A stretch of DNA of 64,000 nt from Rhizobium sp. NZLR1 (GTDB lineage Bacteria > Pseudomonadota > Alphaproteobacteria > Rhizobiales > Rhizobiaceae): contig NZ_CP071637.1 in assembly GCF_017357385.1 (NCBI RefSeq), positions 62,001 to 126,000 on the forward strand, written 5' to 3'. Made by a program: the position numbers and the translations under genes. Positions 17,722-25,694 of this stretch are shown here, one piece after another. Under the pieces are notes generated by a model, which worked only from the letters and a program-made list of their open reading frames with translations, made no database searches and was not told the DNA's origin. The first letter of the stretch is position 1, and the number at the start of each line of letters is the position of its first letter.

Positions 17722-17985
17722 ATGCATCTGACAGACACCAAAGTGGCCCATCAACACACTGGCGGGCGGATCGACTTCGTCGGCGACGATGGCGACGCGG
17801 TCGCCGTCCACGTTGCCGACGGCGGGTATCTGGACGAAGGGACAGCGGTACAGCGCGCTCGGGCGATATTGGTGCAGTTGACGGAGTTTGGGACGCGCGG
17901 CGGCGGGAGGAGCCTGAATGCGTACGATGCCGCCAGCAACGGCAACTTCGACGACATCCAGCCACTGATCGGCACCCCTCATTAG
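17722..17985 (+). CDS. small protein cotranscribed with the Ku pair
   Basis: An 87-residue acidic protein, start three bases after the Ku 2 stop with GGCGGGGTGAGTC upstream. The motif YLDEGTAVQRARAILVQLTE, followed by SLNAYDAASNGNFDD, recalls a family of small uncharacterised alphaproteobacterial proteins. The location suggests a link to end joining, but no biochemical function can be read from the sequence. Confidence 0.65.
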   Translation: MHLTDTKVAHQHTGGRIDFVGDDGDAVAVHVADGGYLDEGTAVQRARAILVQLTEFGTRGGGRSLNAYDAASNGNFDDIQPLIGTPH

Positions 17986-18471
17986 CGCACGTGACATATC
18001 CCAGTCGCAGGCAATACGCAGCCTCGATGCCATTGAACGGTAGTCTGCCGTCGCCCGTTGCGGCCATCGCGCCTTTCTTTCGAGAGGTGGTTTTTGAAGT
18101 AGGGCCTCGCGAGGAAAAACGAACTGGTCCACGAAATCTGGCTCGATCGCGGGCCTGATGGCCTGATGGTCACAAGAGCACGCGAGCGAGCGTCTTTGTT
18201 CCAAGCGGTTTCGGGACACGCGTCCTGACACGACCGTACACGCGTCCGATTCATGCGGCCGGCCGGATCATTTCGAACGGGCATCGCACACAGACCGTTC
18301 CCCGATGTTGCCCGTTGTTGAAGTCGCCAGCGTCCTGATCAACGGGAACTACGATCACGGGCTCCTCGTTACGCTTGAGAGAGGGAAATTGTGAGACATG
18401 TCATGGCATCCGCGTGTTAAGTGTCCTCTCTATGTCCGTGCTTGAAGCCTAACTCGAGTATTGGAGAACGA
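17986..18471. other. intergenic region upstream of the PLD gene
   Basis: No gene recognised. It contains a well-matched EcfG promoter (18345-18370) about 100 bases before the phospholipase D-like gene. Confidence 0.5.
18345..18370 (+). promoter_or_regulatory. EcfG general-stress promoter, full consensus
   Basis: GGAAC (18345-18349), exactly 17 bases, CGTT (18367-18370). This is the complete consensus of alphaproteobacterial EcfG sigma factors. It lies about 100 bases ahead of the PLD-like gene, giving a plausible leader. Confidence 0.6.
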
Positions 18472-19959
18472 ATGGCGCCGCAGCCGCTGCTAAACCCGCC
18501 CGAAAATTGCTGGCGGATCGAGCGTGCCGACGAGTTTGCTTTACTGATTGATGCGGACTGCTATTTTGCCGCAGCGCGTGCAGCAATGAAGGCCGCGAAG
18601 CGTTCCATCTTCTTGGTTGGCTGGGATTTCGACGCTCGTGTCACTCTCGGACACCCCGATGTCAGCGAAGAGGGGCCTCGCGCAGTCGGTGATTTTCTAC
18701 TCTGGCTCGCGAGGCGAAATTCAGATCTGGAAATCCGACTGCTCCTTTGGAATCCTGCTTTTCTGGCGAATTGGGCCAAGTTTTCGAATGTTCCATACTT
18801 GCTGCGCTGGAAACTGCACCCGCGTATTTCAGTCAGGCTGGACGGCAACCACCCGGTAGGCAGCTCGCACCATCAGAAGATTCTGGTCGTCGATGACAGC
18901 CTCGCGTTTTGCGGCGGCATAGACGTCACCACGGATCGTTGGGACACGCGCGAGCACCTCGACAACGATCAGCGGCGCAAGCGGCCGAACGGAGTTCTCT
19001 ATGGCCCGTGGCACGACGCGTCCAGCTACTGCATCGGCCCGGCCGCGCGTGCTCTGGGCGACCTTTGCCGGGAACGGTGGAAGCTCGCGGGCGGCGAAGA
19101 GCTGGAACCTGCCGAGTGGCATCAGGCATTTCCCCGGGTCGACGGGGCGATAGCCTTTGGGGCCGTCGATCTCGCGATCTCGCGAACCAGTCCTGAATAT
19201 GAAGGTCGCCAGCGCGTGACAGAGGTTGAGAGGCTCTATGTCGATATGATCATGTCGGCGCGGGACGTCATTTATGCCGAAAGCCAATACTTCGCGTCCC
19301 GCATCGTTGCTCAGGCCATGGCGCGCAGGCTCGCGGAAATAGATTGCCCTGAAATTGTCCTGATCAATCCGGTTGAGGCGGATAACTGGCTTGGTTCGCT
19401 CGCAATGGACACCGCCCGTGCCAGGTTGCGGGAATCATTGCGGCGGCACGACCGGCGCAACCGATTTCGCATCTACCATCCCGTAACGGCGCAGGGCGCT
19501 CCCGTCTACGTCCATTCCAAGCTCATGATTGTCGACGACCAGGCGATGCGTGTCGGTTCGTCGAACTTCAATAACCGGTCCATGCGGTTCGACAATGAGT
19601 GCGACGTGGCGTTCGAGGCGCAGGGCTCGGATGCTCTTGCGCAACGGCTGCTGCACCTGAGAAACGACATGCTCGCCGAGCACCTTGGTACCGGAGTGGA
19701 AGAGTTCTCGGCAATCGTCGAGCGGAGTGGATCGCTGATCGGCGCAATTGAAGAAGTCAGAACGAGGCCGGGGCCCGGCGCGCAGCCCGCCTCGCGTACG
19801 TTGCTCCCATATCTCACGCCGGAGATTTCGGACCTTGCGGAATGGCTCGCAGATAACGAAATTCTGGACCCAGAAGGTCCGGACGCTGTGTTCGAACCGA
19901 TCGAAAAACGAGGCCTTTTCCGCGGAAAGCTCAAAGTTCCGTCCCTGCGCCGCGGTTAG
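18472..19959 (+). CDS. phospholipase D-superfamily protein
   Basis: A 495-residue enzyme with two HKD repeats: HHQKILVVDDSLAFCGGID (about residue 127) and VHSKLMIVDDQAMRVGSSNF (about 347). Both have the His-x-Lys and downstream Asp/Asn needed for the PLD fold's two-half active site. There is no N-terminal membrane anchor, unlike cardiolipin synthases, so it is probably a soluble phosphodiesterase or transphosphatidylase. Start at 18472 follows TTGGAGAACGA. An EcfG promoter lies upstream. Confidence 0.9.
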   Translation: MAPQPLLNPPENCWRIERADEFALLIDADCYFAAARAAMKAAKRSIFLVGWDFDARVTLGHPDVSEEGPRAVGDFLLWLARRNSDLEIRLLLWNPAFLANWAKFSNVPYLLRWKLHPRISVRLDGNHPVGSSHHQKILVVDDSLAFCGGIDVTTDRWDTREHLDNDQRRKRPNGVLYGPWHDASSYCIGPAARALGDLCRERWKLAGGEELEPAEWHQAFPRVDGAIAFGAVDLAISRTSPEYEGRQRVTEVERLYVDMIMSARDVIYAESQYFASRIVAQAMARRLAEIDCPEIVLINPVEADNWLGSLAMDTARARLRESLRRHDRRNRFRIYHPVTAQGAPVYVHSKLMIVDDQAMRVGSSNFNNRSMRFDNECDVAFEAQGSDALAQRLLHLRNDMLAEHLGTGVEEFSAIVERSGSLIGAIEEVRTRPGPGAQPASRTLLPYLTPEISDLAEWLADNEILDPEGPDAVFEPIEKRGLFRGKLKVPSLRRG

Positions 19960-20060
19960 CCAGGCTGGTCAGTTATGAAGCAGTGGAGACAGACAGGACC
20001 ATAAAGCCAACCGATCGCACCTGCCAGGGCGTTCTTACTTCGGCAGTAACGAGAAAAGAA

Positions 20061-20085
20061 AAAGGCCGCTCGCGGAAGCGGCCTT
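20061..20085. terminator. bidirectional terminator
   Basis: AAAGGCCGC, short loop, GCGGCCTTT. The stem has an A-run on one side and a T-run on the other, so it can end both the PLD gene (plus) and the exported-protein gene (minus) that converge here. Confidence 0.8.
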
Positions 20086-20114
20086 TGTCTTCCGAAACTT
20101 AAAGGCAGCTTCGA

Positions 20115-20570
20115 TCAGCCAGCGGCCTTGATGCTCGTGTTGCAGAGGCTCCAATAGCCGCCGCCCTTCTGGATCCACTTCAGATCTCCGAGCGATCCAG
20201 CATCCTTGGCGGCGTGATAGGCGTCGACGCAGGTGTGAAGGCGGCCCTTGGCCGGCGTCTCACTAGAGTATTTCTTGTCGACCGCTTTCGGGAACTTGAC
20301 GCTTTTCGGCGCCATGGTCGTCGGCTTCGCCGGCTCTTTGTCGGTTGTCTTAGCGACATCCGCCTCGTCGGCCTTATCGTCAGCGGCAGCGTCCGCTCCA
20401 CAGAACTTGGCGCGGAAATCGTTCCACTTTACGTTGGCGGCAGAACCGTCGGCCTTCGCTGCCTGATATTTCGTGCTGCATTCCTTCATGGTCAAGGCGT
20501 GCGCCGGCGACGACAGAACGAACGCTGCAAGGAGCGAGCCCGCGGCGGGCAGAAGCAGTTTCTTCAACAT
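20115..20570 (-). CDS. exported protein with two PsiF-like Cys repeats
   Basis: A 151-residue protein with a clear signal peptide (about 1-25, ending SSPAHA). The mature part has two similar modules: MKECSTKYQAAKADGSAANV with KWNDFRAKFCG, and LHTCVDAYHAAKDAGSLGDL with KWIQKGGGYWSLCN. Each has two Cys and a Lys-Trp pair, separated by an acidic Lys/Pro-rich linker. It looks like a duplicated periplasmic domain; function unknown. It starts inside the distal part of the upstream YidB frame. Confidence 0.75.
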   Translation of the reverse strand: MLKKLLLPAAGSLLAAFVLSSPAHALTMKECSTKYQAAKADGSAANVKWNDFRAKFCGADAAADDKADEADVAKTTDKEPAKPTTMAPKSVKFPKAVDKKYSSETPAKGRLHTCVDAYHAAKDAGSLGDLKWIQKGGGYWSLCNTSIKAAG

Positions 20571-20973
20571 GGGATGGCCTCGATGTGATGTTGACGGTGG
20601 CAGTCTTCACTTCCGCCGCTGCGTCAGGACGTGGACGACGGTAGTTCGGACTTGCTTGATCGATGGCGGTCGGAAGGTGCTCGGCGAGAAGCTCGGGCAC
20701 TTTGGTAATAACGATGCCAAACTTGGTGGCGAGAGCCTGCAGCTGTTCGGACGAAAGCGCTAAGCGGATCTGATCCGCGGTCACTGGCAGACTATCGCCC
20801 GTGCCGATCCAGGAAGCCACCTGATGGCCACGCCCGCTTTGATTGAGTTTCGTGAGAATGCCATCGAGTGCGCCGGCATTCTGGAAAACGTCTTCGGCGA
20901 CAACCAGAAGGTTGACCGGTCTGTCGTTCAAGACGCCGCTGACGATACTGCCCAAACCGTCGAAAAGTCCCAT
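20380..20973 (-). CDS. YidB-like DUF937 protein with runaway C-terminus
   Basis: Residues 1-105 match the YidB/DUF937 fold: MGLFDGLGSIVSGVL, ASWIGTGDSLPVTADQIRLA and LATKFGIVITKVPELLAEHL. AAGGGGAATGTC provides the ribosome-binding site. After LPTAIDQASPN the frame becomes Arg-rich and runs 190 bases into the downstream exported-protein gene in another frame. Family members normally stop soon after this point, so the last 90 residues are probably the result of a lost stop or a small frameshift. YidB function is uncertain (envelope or stress related). Confidence 0.6.
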   Translation of the reverse strand: MGLFDGLGSIVSGVLNDRPVNLLVVAEDVFQNAGALDGILTKLNQSGRGHQVASWIGTGDSLPVTADQIRLALSSEQLQALATKFGIVITKVPELLAEHLPTAIDQASPNYRRPRPDAAAEVKTATVNITSRPSHVEETASARRGLAPCSVRSVVAGARLDHEGMQHEISGSEGRRFCRQRKVERFPRQVLWSGRCR

Positions 20974-21114
20974 GACATTCCCCTTGGGTGCATTCGCCTT
21001 CTAGCATAGATGCTTATACCTACTGAATGAACTGGCGATGAACAGGTCACACCGGCTGACCCCGCTTGAGGCTTGGGTGTCGCTTGCTCGACCTTCGGCA
21101 CTTCTGAGGTGACA

Positions 21115-21993
21115 TTACTCAGGTGAAGAAAGCGGCCGCAACGCGTCGATCAGCTCCGTGGTGCCGCGGCGAACCTCGCCGGCGTTCGGTTCGATGTCGA
21201 TCAAGCCACCCATGTTCTTGGCATCGTTGGCTTTAATCAGGAGGTCGGCTAGGGTCGCTGGCACGGTCCGCTCGAATACCTCCTTCCATTGCGAGCGAGG
21301 TACCGCCCTTGCGTGAATCAGCCGGCCCGATAATTGGCTCACCGCCGTCGCAACATCGCTGGCGCTATATCTGCGTGGTCCTTCAGCGTGGATAACCTCC
21401 AGGTTATTTCCACTGTCGGGACGCAGCAAGAGATCGGCAGCAATCACGCCCAGATCCTGGGCCGATATCGTTGGTTGCGTCATATCGACCGGATCTTGAA
21501 AGGTCATCAAGTCGCCGGAGGCAACCGCCCGTGGAATAACGCGACTCCAATTGTGCACATGTTCTGCCGATCTCAGGACAAGCAAGTGGCTATCGATCTG
21601 GGTAAGTCGCGTCTCGAGCTCACGGAAAACGCTGGGCATCCCTATGTCATCGGCGACATGCGCGCCATAGTCGGAAATGGCTAACACCCGCTTTGGGCGC
21701 GCCTGGTCGAGTGCCTTGGCAATACCTTGGATCGATCGGCGCATATCTCCGGCTGGATCGGGCGCCGTCGGCGACACCGGGACGATGAGTTGAACGGCGT
21801 CTACATCGTCGATCACTTGGGCGAGGGAGCCCGCATCCTGCAGATCGGCGAGAGCAATCTCGCACCCAATCTCACGCAGCCGCGCTGCTTTTGTCGCGTC
21901 CCGAAGGATCGCCCTGACAGGCTGGCCCGCCTTGCGCAAGGCCAATGAAGTTGAATAGCCGACTCTTCCGGCGGCCCCGACGATTGCAAACAT
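21115..21993 (-). CDS. NmrA-type NAD(P)-binding protein
   Basis: A 292-residue atypical SDR: dinucleotide motif VGAAGRVGYSTSLALRKAGQ at the start, then RAILRDATKAARL and ISDYGAHVADDIGMPS. It lacks the YxxxK pair of true dehydrogenases, as NmrA/HSCARG regulators and quinone-oxidoreductase-like members do. It may sense NADP(H) or act on quinones. Single gene, with a gap on both sides. Confidence 0.85.
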   Translation of the reverse strand: MFAIVGAAGRVGYSTSLALRKAGQPVRAILRDATKAARLREIGCEIALADLQDAGSLAQVIDDVDAVQLIVPVSPTAPDPAGDMRRSIQGIAKALDQARPKRVLAISDYGAHVADDIGMPSVFRELETRLTQIDSHLLVLRSAEHVHNWSRVIPRAVASGDLMTFQDPVDMTQPTISAQDLGVIAADLLLRPDSGNNLEVIHAEGPRRYSASDVATAVSQLSGRLIHARAVPRSQWKEVFERTVPATLADLLIKANDAKNMGGLIDIEPNAGEVRRGTTELIDALRPLSSPE

Positions 21994-22261
21994 GCGCCAT
22001 TCCTTGGTTTTCGTTGTTCAAGATCTATGGAATCAGACGACACTATCGCACGGGATCAGCGAGGTCTTTGCACAGGGACCGGAGGAACGACCCGATGTTT
22101 TGCAACTCCGGGGATTGACGCGTCGAAGCTAAACAGGCGCTTTTGGATTTGTGATGAATACCTCACAGTGCAGAAGATCGAAACTTTTTTCTGTGGGGAT
22201 GGGCGGCGCAGGCGTCGCCCATCCCCTGCGCGCCCGATGGGCGCTGCGAACCATCTGCTGA

Positions 22262-22429
22262 GACGCGGACGCGCGTCGTGCCGTTGAGGGCAAGAACTAC
22301 GTCTTCGCCCCCGACGCTCATTGCCGAGATCGAGATCCGCGGCGGGACGACGACGGCAATTTGCGTCAGGCCTCCTACAAAGGCTTGCGCGAAGTCCAGA
22401 ATAATGCCGCGGTTTATGCGCTCGATTGA
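22262..22429 (+). pseudogene. C-terminal fragment of an unidentified protein
   Basis: An open frame without a start codon reads GKNYVFAPDAHCRDRDPRRD, then NLRQASYKGLREVQNNAAVY and stops. The composition is protein-like and ordered, but the frame is closed upstream by TGA at 22259. I do not recognise the family. A strong palindrome (GGGGATGGGCG...CGCCCATCCCC, about 22196-22227) lies just upstream and may mark the break. Confidence 0.35.
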
Positions 22430-22499
22430 GCCGCTAACGCAGAGCTAAGGACAAGGCAAAATTTTTTCTGCGAGCGCCCTTGAATCCGGAAATCTCAAA

Positions 22500-22601
22500 A
22501 ACCAAATCGATTGCCGCCAGCCGCTGGTAACAGGGCTGGCCTTGCTGGGAGCGCCGCTTTCGGCGATCCCGTACCCATGTTGCTTCAAGGAGGATATGGC
22601 T
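22500..22601 (+). promoter_or_regulatory. ROSE-like RNA thermometer of the hsp20 gene
   Basis: The leader ends TGTTGCTTCAAGGAGGATAT, where the U-U-G-C-U motif can pair with the AGGA of the ribosome-binding site. That is the defining feature of the 3' hairpin of ROSE elements that control rhizobial small heat-shock genes. A second hairpin, CGCCG-CTTT-CGGCG, lies just upstream. On heating, the imperfect pairing opens and exposes the site. I could not fold the whole leader, so the upstream border is approximate. Confidence 0.6.
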
Positions 22602-23078
22602 ATGGCAACATCTTACGACTACGCACCGCTGTTCCGCTCGAGCGTTGGCTTCGACCGGGTCTTCAATCTTCTCGAAAACGCTCAGCGCGCCCGTTCGACC
22701 AGTGACTGGCCGCCCTATGACATCGTCAAGACCGGCGATGACCACTACCGGATTTCGATCGCGGTGGCAGGCTTTGCCGAGGGCGATCTCGAAGTCACCT
22801 TCCAGTCCAACCTTCTGACCGTCACCGGCAAGAAGCAGGAAGCTTCCGCGGAAGGCTACCTGCATCGCGGCATCGCCGGCCGGCCGTTCGAGCATCGGTT
22901 CGAGCTCGCCGACCATGTCCGGGAGAATGGGGCGGACCTGAAGAACGGGCTGCTGTCGATCGAACTCGTTCGCGAAATCCCCGAGGCGCTCAAGCCGCGG
23001 AAGATCGACATCCAGAGCGAGCCTGTTCTCGCATCGCCGGCTGCTCCGGCACAGATCGAAGCGCAGAAGGCTGCGTGA
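22602..23078 (+). CDS. small heat-shock protein Hsp20 (IbpA-like)
   Basis: A 158-residue alpha-crystallin protein: N-terminal FDRVFNLLENA, then the crystallin domain from PPYDIVKTGDDHYRISIAVA to GLLSIELVREIPE, with the family G-x-L (NGLLSI) and a C-terminal extension (KPRKIDIQ). It acts as an ATP-independent holdase in the cytoplasm. Start at 22602 is nine bases after AAGGAGG; an in-frame ATG at 22596 is too close to it. The ROSE-like leader suggests heat control of translation. Confidence 0.92.
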   Translation: MATSYDYAPLFRSSVGFDRVFNLLENAQRARSTSDWPPYDIVKTGDDHYRISIAVAGFAEGDLEVTFQSNLLTVTGKKQEASAEGYLHRGIAGRPFEHRFELADHVRENGADLKNGLLSIELVREIPEALKPRKIDIQSEPVLASPAAPAQIEAQKAA

Positions 23079-23096
23079 TCAAAATCCATCGAGGTA

Positions 23097-23116
23097 GGCG
23101 CCGCTGTGGCGGCGCC
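23097..23116 (+). terminator. hairpin between hsp20 and the DUF982 gene
   Basis: GGCGCCGC-TGTG-GCGGCGCC, a perfect 8-bp stem directly after hsp20. There is no T-run, so it may attenuate transcription or stabilise the 3' end of the hsp20 message rather than terminate fully. Confidence 0.4.
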
Positions 23117-23149
23117 CGTTGGCGTTCCCGGGTTGGAAGGAGGAAAACG

Positions 23150-23449
23150 ATGAAACCCGATATGTTCAAAGAGCCTGTAACGATCCTTGTCGGCCTCGGT
23201 TTTCCGGCACAGGTCCGCGGCGTGATGGACGCCTACCGGCATCTCTCCGAATGGCCGGCGTCGCTGAGGGATACCGCGCACTCAGTTGCGCTGAAGGCTT
23301 GCAGTGCTGCGTTGCGCGGCGAGATCGAAGCAGAAACCGCGCGCGGCCTGTTTGCAGCCTTTGCCGAAAAACACGATCTGCTGGCGCCGGCAACCGACGC
23401 AATAGCCGCGTCTCGATCGCGGCGCGATAGAGATCCACACGTGCGATGA
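23150..23449 (+). CDS. DUF982 small protein
   Basis: The 99-residue product begins MKPDMFKEPVTILVGLGFPA and contains LSEWPASLRDTAHSVALKAC and AALRGEIEAETARGLFAAFA, the full DUF982 consensus. It is found in many copies in rhizobia, often next to small heat-shock genes as here. AAGGAGGAAAACG precedes the start. Function unknown. Confidence 0.85.
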   Translation: MKPDMFKEPVTILVGLGFPAQVRGVMDAYRHLSEWPASLRDTAHSVALKACSAALRGEIEAETARGLFAAFAEKHDLLAPATDAIAASRSRRDRDPHVR

Positions 23450-23458
23450 GGGTGACCG

Positions 23459-23737
23459 ATGATGGACAACATGTTGCAGCAGGTGGCCAGCAATGTGATG
23501 GCGATGGGGCCAGCGGTTCTGGTCCAGGGTCTGCAGTTTCGGCGGCCGATCGATGTGGTGAGGGCACCGGCACTTTCCGTTGATGACAAACGGACAATCC
23601 TCGCCGCCTGGGCATCGGATTATTATGCCGTCGATTCCAAACCGGCGCTGCGTCACCTTCCAGGCACGCCCGAACCAATTTCGATCGATGAGGTTCACGC
23701 GGGGCTGCGAGAACTCGACCGGCGATACGATCTCTGA
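23459..23737 (+). CDS. small conserved protein downstream of DUF982
   Basis: A 92-residue protein with VRAPALSVDDKRTILAAWAS, then KPALRHLPGTPEPISIDEVH, a pattern seen in small rhizobial proteins beside heat-shock and DUF982 genes. It starts ten bases after the DUF982 stop and is very likely in the same operon as hsp20. No membrane segment; function unknown. Confidence 0.7.
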   Translation: MMDNMLQQVASNVMAMGPAVLVQGLQFRRPIDVVRAPALSVDDKRTILAAWASDYYAVDSKPALRHLPGTPEPISIDEVHAGLRELDRRYDL

Positions 23738-23738
23738 C

Positions 23739-23764
23739 GGGCCGCAGGCTCAAGCGGCCCGTTT
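23739..23764 (+). terminator. operon terminator (candidate)
   Basis: GGGCCGC-AGGCTCAA-GCGGCCC followed by GTTT, immediately after the last gene of the hsp20 group. The T-run is short. On the minus strand the same bases overlap a possible small-protein remnant ending KRLAKPVKRAA (stop at 23750). Confidence 0.5.
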
Positions 23765-23861
23765 CACCGGCTTGGCGAGCCGCTTGAAGGCGTGGTCCAG
23801 CGACCGCTGCCCGTCGCAATAATCCTGCCAGGCGCTCGTTTTCCCACTGTGCGCAAGACAT

Positions 23862-24635
23862 TCAAAACAGTGTCGGCTGCGCGACAGGTTCCCCAGCTTT
23901 CGTGATGATGGTGGCTCCATAGGGTTCCCGCGAGGTCACGATGATCGCATCGTTTGGCAGCGGCCGGGCAAGCGCCTTAGCTTCGTCCCATGCCGCCCTC
24001 ATCCAGACATCGGTCTCCTCTTTCGTCAGCAGCAGCACCGGCATGGCCTTGTCATGGATTGGCTTGACGATCGCGTTCGGGTCGGTCGTCAGAAAGCCGT
24101 AGAGATCATCCGTCGTCTGCCCGTCCTTGACCTTTCGCACGCTGGTCCATTGAGGAACATGGAGGCCCGCGAAAAACATGAGCGGCTTGCTCTCGTCGCG
24201 CGCAAACCAGGCATTCGGCGTGTTCCCGCCTTCCTGCTTGCTCGCCGGATCAGGCTCGGCAAAACTCGTGACGGGCACGAGGCAGCGGTTCTCGACCCCG
24301 AACCATCTCTTCCAATGCGGGAAATTCAGCTTCCGGACATTCGTCGTCCCACTGTCGAGCTGCTCGCGGACAAGCCTTTCGAAATCCACCTCCTGGCCCT
24401 TGGCGCGAAGTTTTGCAGCTTTCTTCTCGGCCTCCTTTTCGAGGGCGAAGCGTGGCGACGGCAGGCCCCACCGCGCATGGACGAGCTGCTTGCGACCGTC
24501 GGCGGTGTTGCGCACGATCGGTCCTGTCTCGTTCGGGTTCATCTGGTAGGCTGGCATCAGGTTGATCAGGCTGTCGGCGTCCTGCGCCCACTTGGCAACC
24601 CAGTCCTTGTCTTCCATGCGGTACAGATTGCACAT
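23862..24635 (-). CDS. SOS-associated peptidase-fold protein (YedK/HMCES)
   Basis: The true start must be the ATG at 24635, because the family needs Cys as residue 2 ([11 protein letters not shown]). That Cys forms a thiazolidine crosslink with abasic sites in single-stranded DNA. Other signatures: [36 protein letters not shown] and [11 protein letters not shown]. The 257-residue protein protects abasic DNA during replication and is often beside SOS genes. It is divergent from the imuA-imuB-dnaE2 module. Confidence 0.9.
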   Translation of the reverse strand: MCNLYRMEDKDWVAKWAQDADSLINLMPAYQMNPNETGPIVRNTADGRKQLVHARWGLPSPRFALEKEAEKKAAKLRAKGQEVDFERLVREQLDSGTTNVRKLNFPHWKRWFGVENRCLVPVTSFAEPDPASKQEGGNTPNAWFARDESKPLMFFAGLHVPQWTSVRKVKDGQTTDDLYGFLTTDPNAIVKPIHDKAMPVLLLTKEETDVWMRAAWDEAKALARPLPNDAIIVTSREPYGATIITKAGEPVAQPTLF

Positions 24636-24858
24636 CGAGCTGCGACCGTTTCCGTTGAACACCGCTAGCATCGTAGCTGACAGATTTGCAGAATGCCAAG
24701 CCGTCGATGATCAGACTGTGGCCCCGGCAAAAATTTGTACGGGGCCGGGAAATCGACAAGGCGACCCATAGCCATGATTCGCCACGCGAATCTGCCGGCC
24801 TGCTAAAATTGGGGGATAAAATTCCTATTTCCGGTTGCTTGACTCTTGGAGCAGCGGG

Positions 24859-24873
24859 GAACAGATAAGGAAC
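24859..24873 (+). promoter_or_regulatory. LexA box (SOS operator)
   Basis: GAAC-AGATAAG-GAAC, an exact match to the direct-repeat GAAC-N7-GAAC operator of alphaproteobacterial LexA. It stands 63 bases before imuA, so DNA damage should derepress the mutagenesis cassette. Confidence 0.8.
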
Positions 24874-24935
24874 ATCCGCATTTGAACGACATGACGTCGA
24901 TACTCCAACACGACCTGAAAGGAGGTTCGTGAACG

Positions 24936-25694
24936 ATGACTGCTGCCCGCGACAGGGTGATCTCCGATCTGCGCGACCGCATCGCCTCGTTTGAAAGGGG
25001 TGCTGCGAGAAAGGCCGGCTGCCTTGCCTTCGGGGTTTCCGAGATTGATGCAGTGCTGCCAGGCGGCGGCCTTGCTTACGGCGCCTTGCATGAGTTTGCG
25101 GGCGGCGGATCGGGAACAGTCGATGGGGCAGCGGCAGCGCTTTTCGTTGCCGGGATCGCGGCCCGGACAAAGGGTCAGATCCTTTGGTGTTTGACGCGTC
25201 CCGACCTGTTTTTCCCGGCGCTCGCGCAGGCAGGTCTTCATCCCGATCGTGTGGTCTTTGCCGAAGCCGACAAGGAAGAGGATGTCCTTGCGACCATGGA
25301 GGAGGGCCTTGGTTATGGCGGCTTGGGCGCCGTCGTCGGCGAGATCGTTCGCCTGCCGATGGTCGCCTCCAGACGGCTGCAGCTTGCGGCGGAAAAGAAG
25401 GGCACGCTGGGTTTGGCTGTCCGCCGATGGCGGCGGCAGACGGAGGCTTCGGATTTCGGGCAACCGACGGCCTCGACGTCCAGGTGGCGGGTGAGTGTGC
25501 TGCCATCGGAGGAGCTGCCAGTTACGGGCGTCGGACGTCCGAGGTGGCTGCTTGAGCTGATGCGGGTGAAAGCGGGTGAGTGCGCAGAGTTTATCGTAGG
25601 AGCGTGCGATGCCACGGGTCGTATCCATTTATCTCCCGGATCTCGCGATCGAGAGGATCAGACGGACGGCTGGCGCCGGCGAATTGTCGGCTGA
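24936..25694 (+). CDS. imuA: ImuA, SOS mutagenesis cassette protein
   Basis: A 252-residue RecA-like ATPase-fold protein with CLAFGVSEIDAVLPGGGLAY and QILWCLTRPDLFFPALAQAG. It works with ImuB and DnaE2 in damage-induced translesion synthesis. AAAGGAGGTTCGTGAACG precedes the start. It overlaps imuB by about 85 bases in another frame, a common arrangement that couples translation. Confidence 0.9.
   Translation: MTAARDRVISDLRDRIASFERGAARKAGCLAFGVSEIDAVLPGGGLAYGALHEFAGGGSGTVDGAAAALFVAGIAARTKGQILWCLTRPDLFFPALAQAGLHPDRVVFAEADKEEDVLATMEEGLGYGGLGAVVGEIVRLPMVASRRLQLAAEKKGTLGLAVRRWRRQTEASDFGQPTASTSRWRVSVLPSEELPVTGVGRPRWLLELMRVKAGECAEFIVGACDATGRIHLSPGSRDREDQTDGWRRRIVG

Noticed and set aside
22190..22230. 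Palindrome GGGGATGGGCG...CGCCCATCCCC as a terminator
   Set aside because: No T-run follows on either strand, so I do not call it an intrinsic terminator.
24250..25506. 418-codon minus-strand ORF across the imuA and YedK region
   Set aside because: Pro/Arg/Ser-rich, overlaps two genes with recognised motifs on both strands and has no domain.
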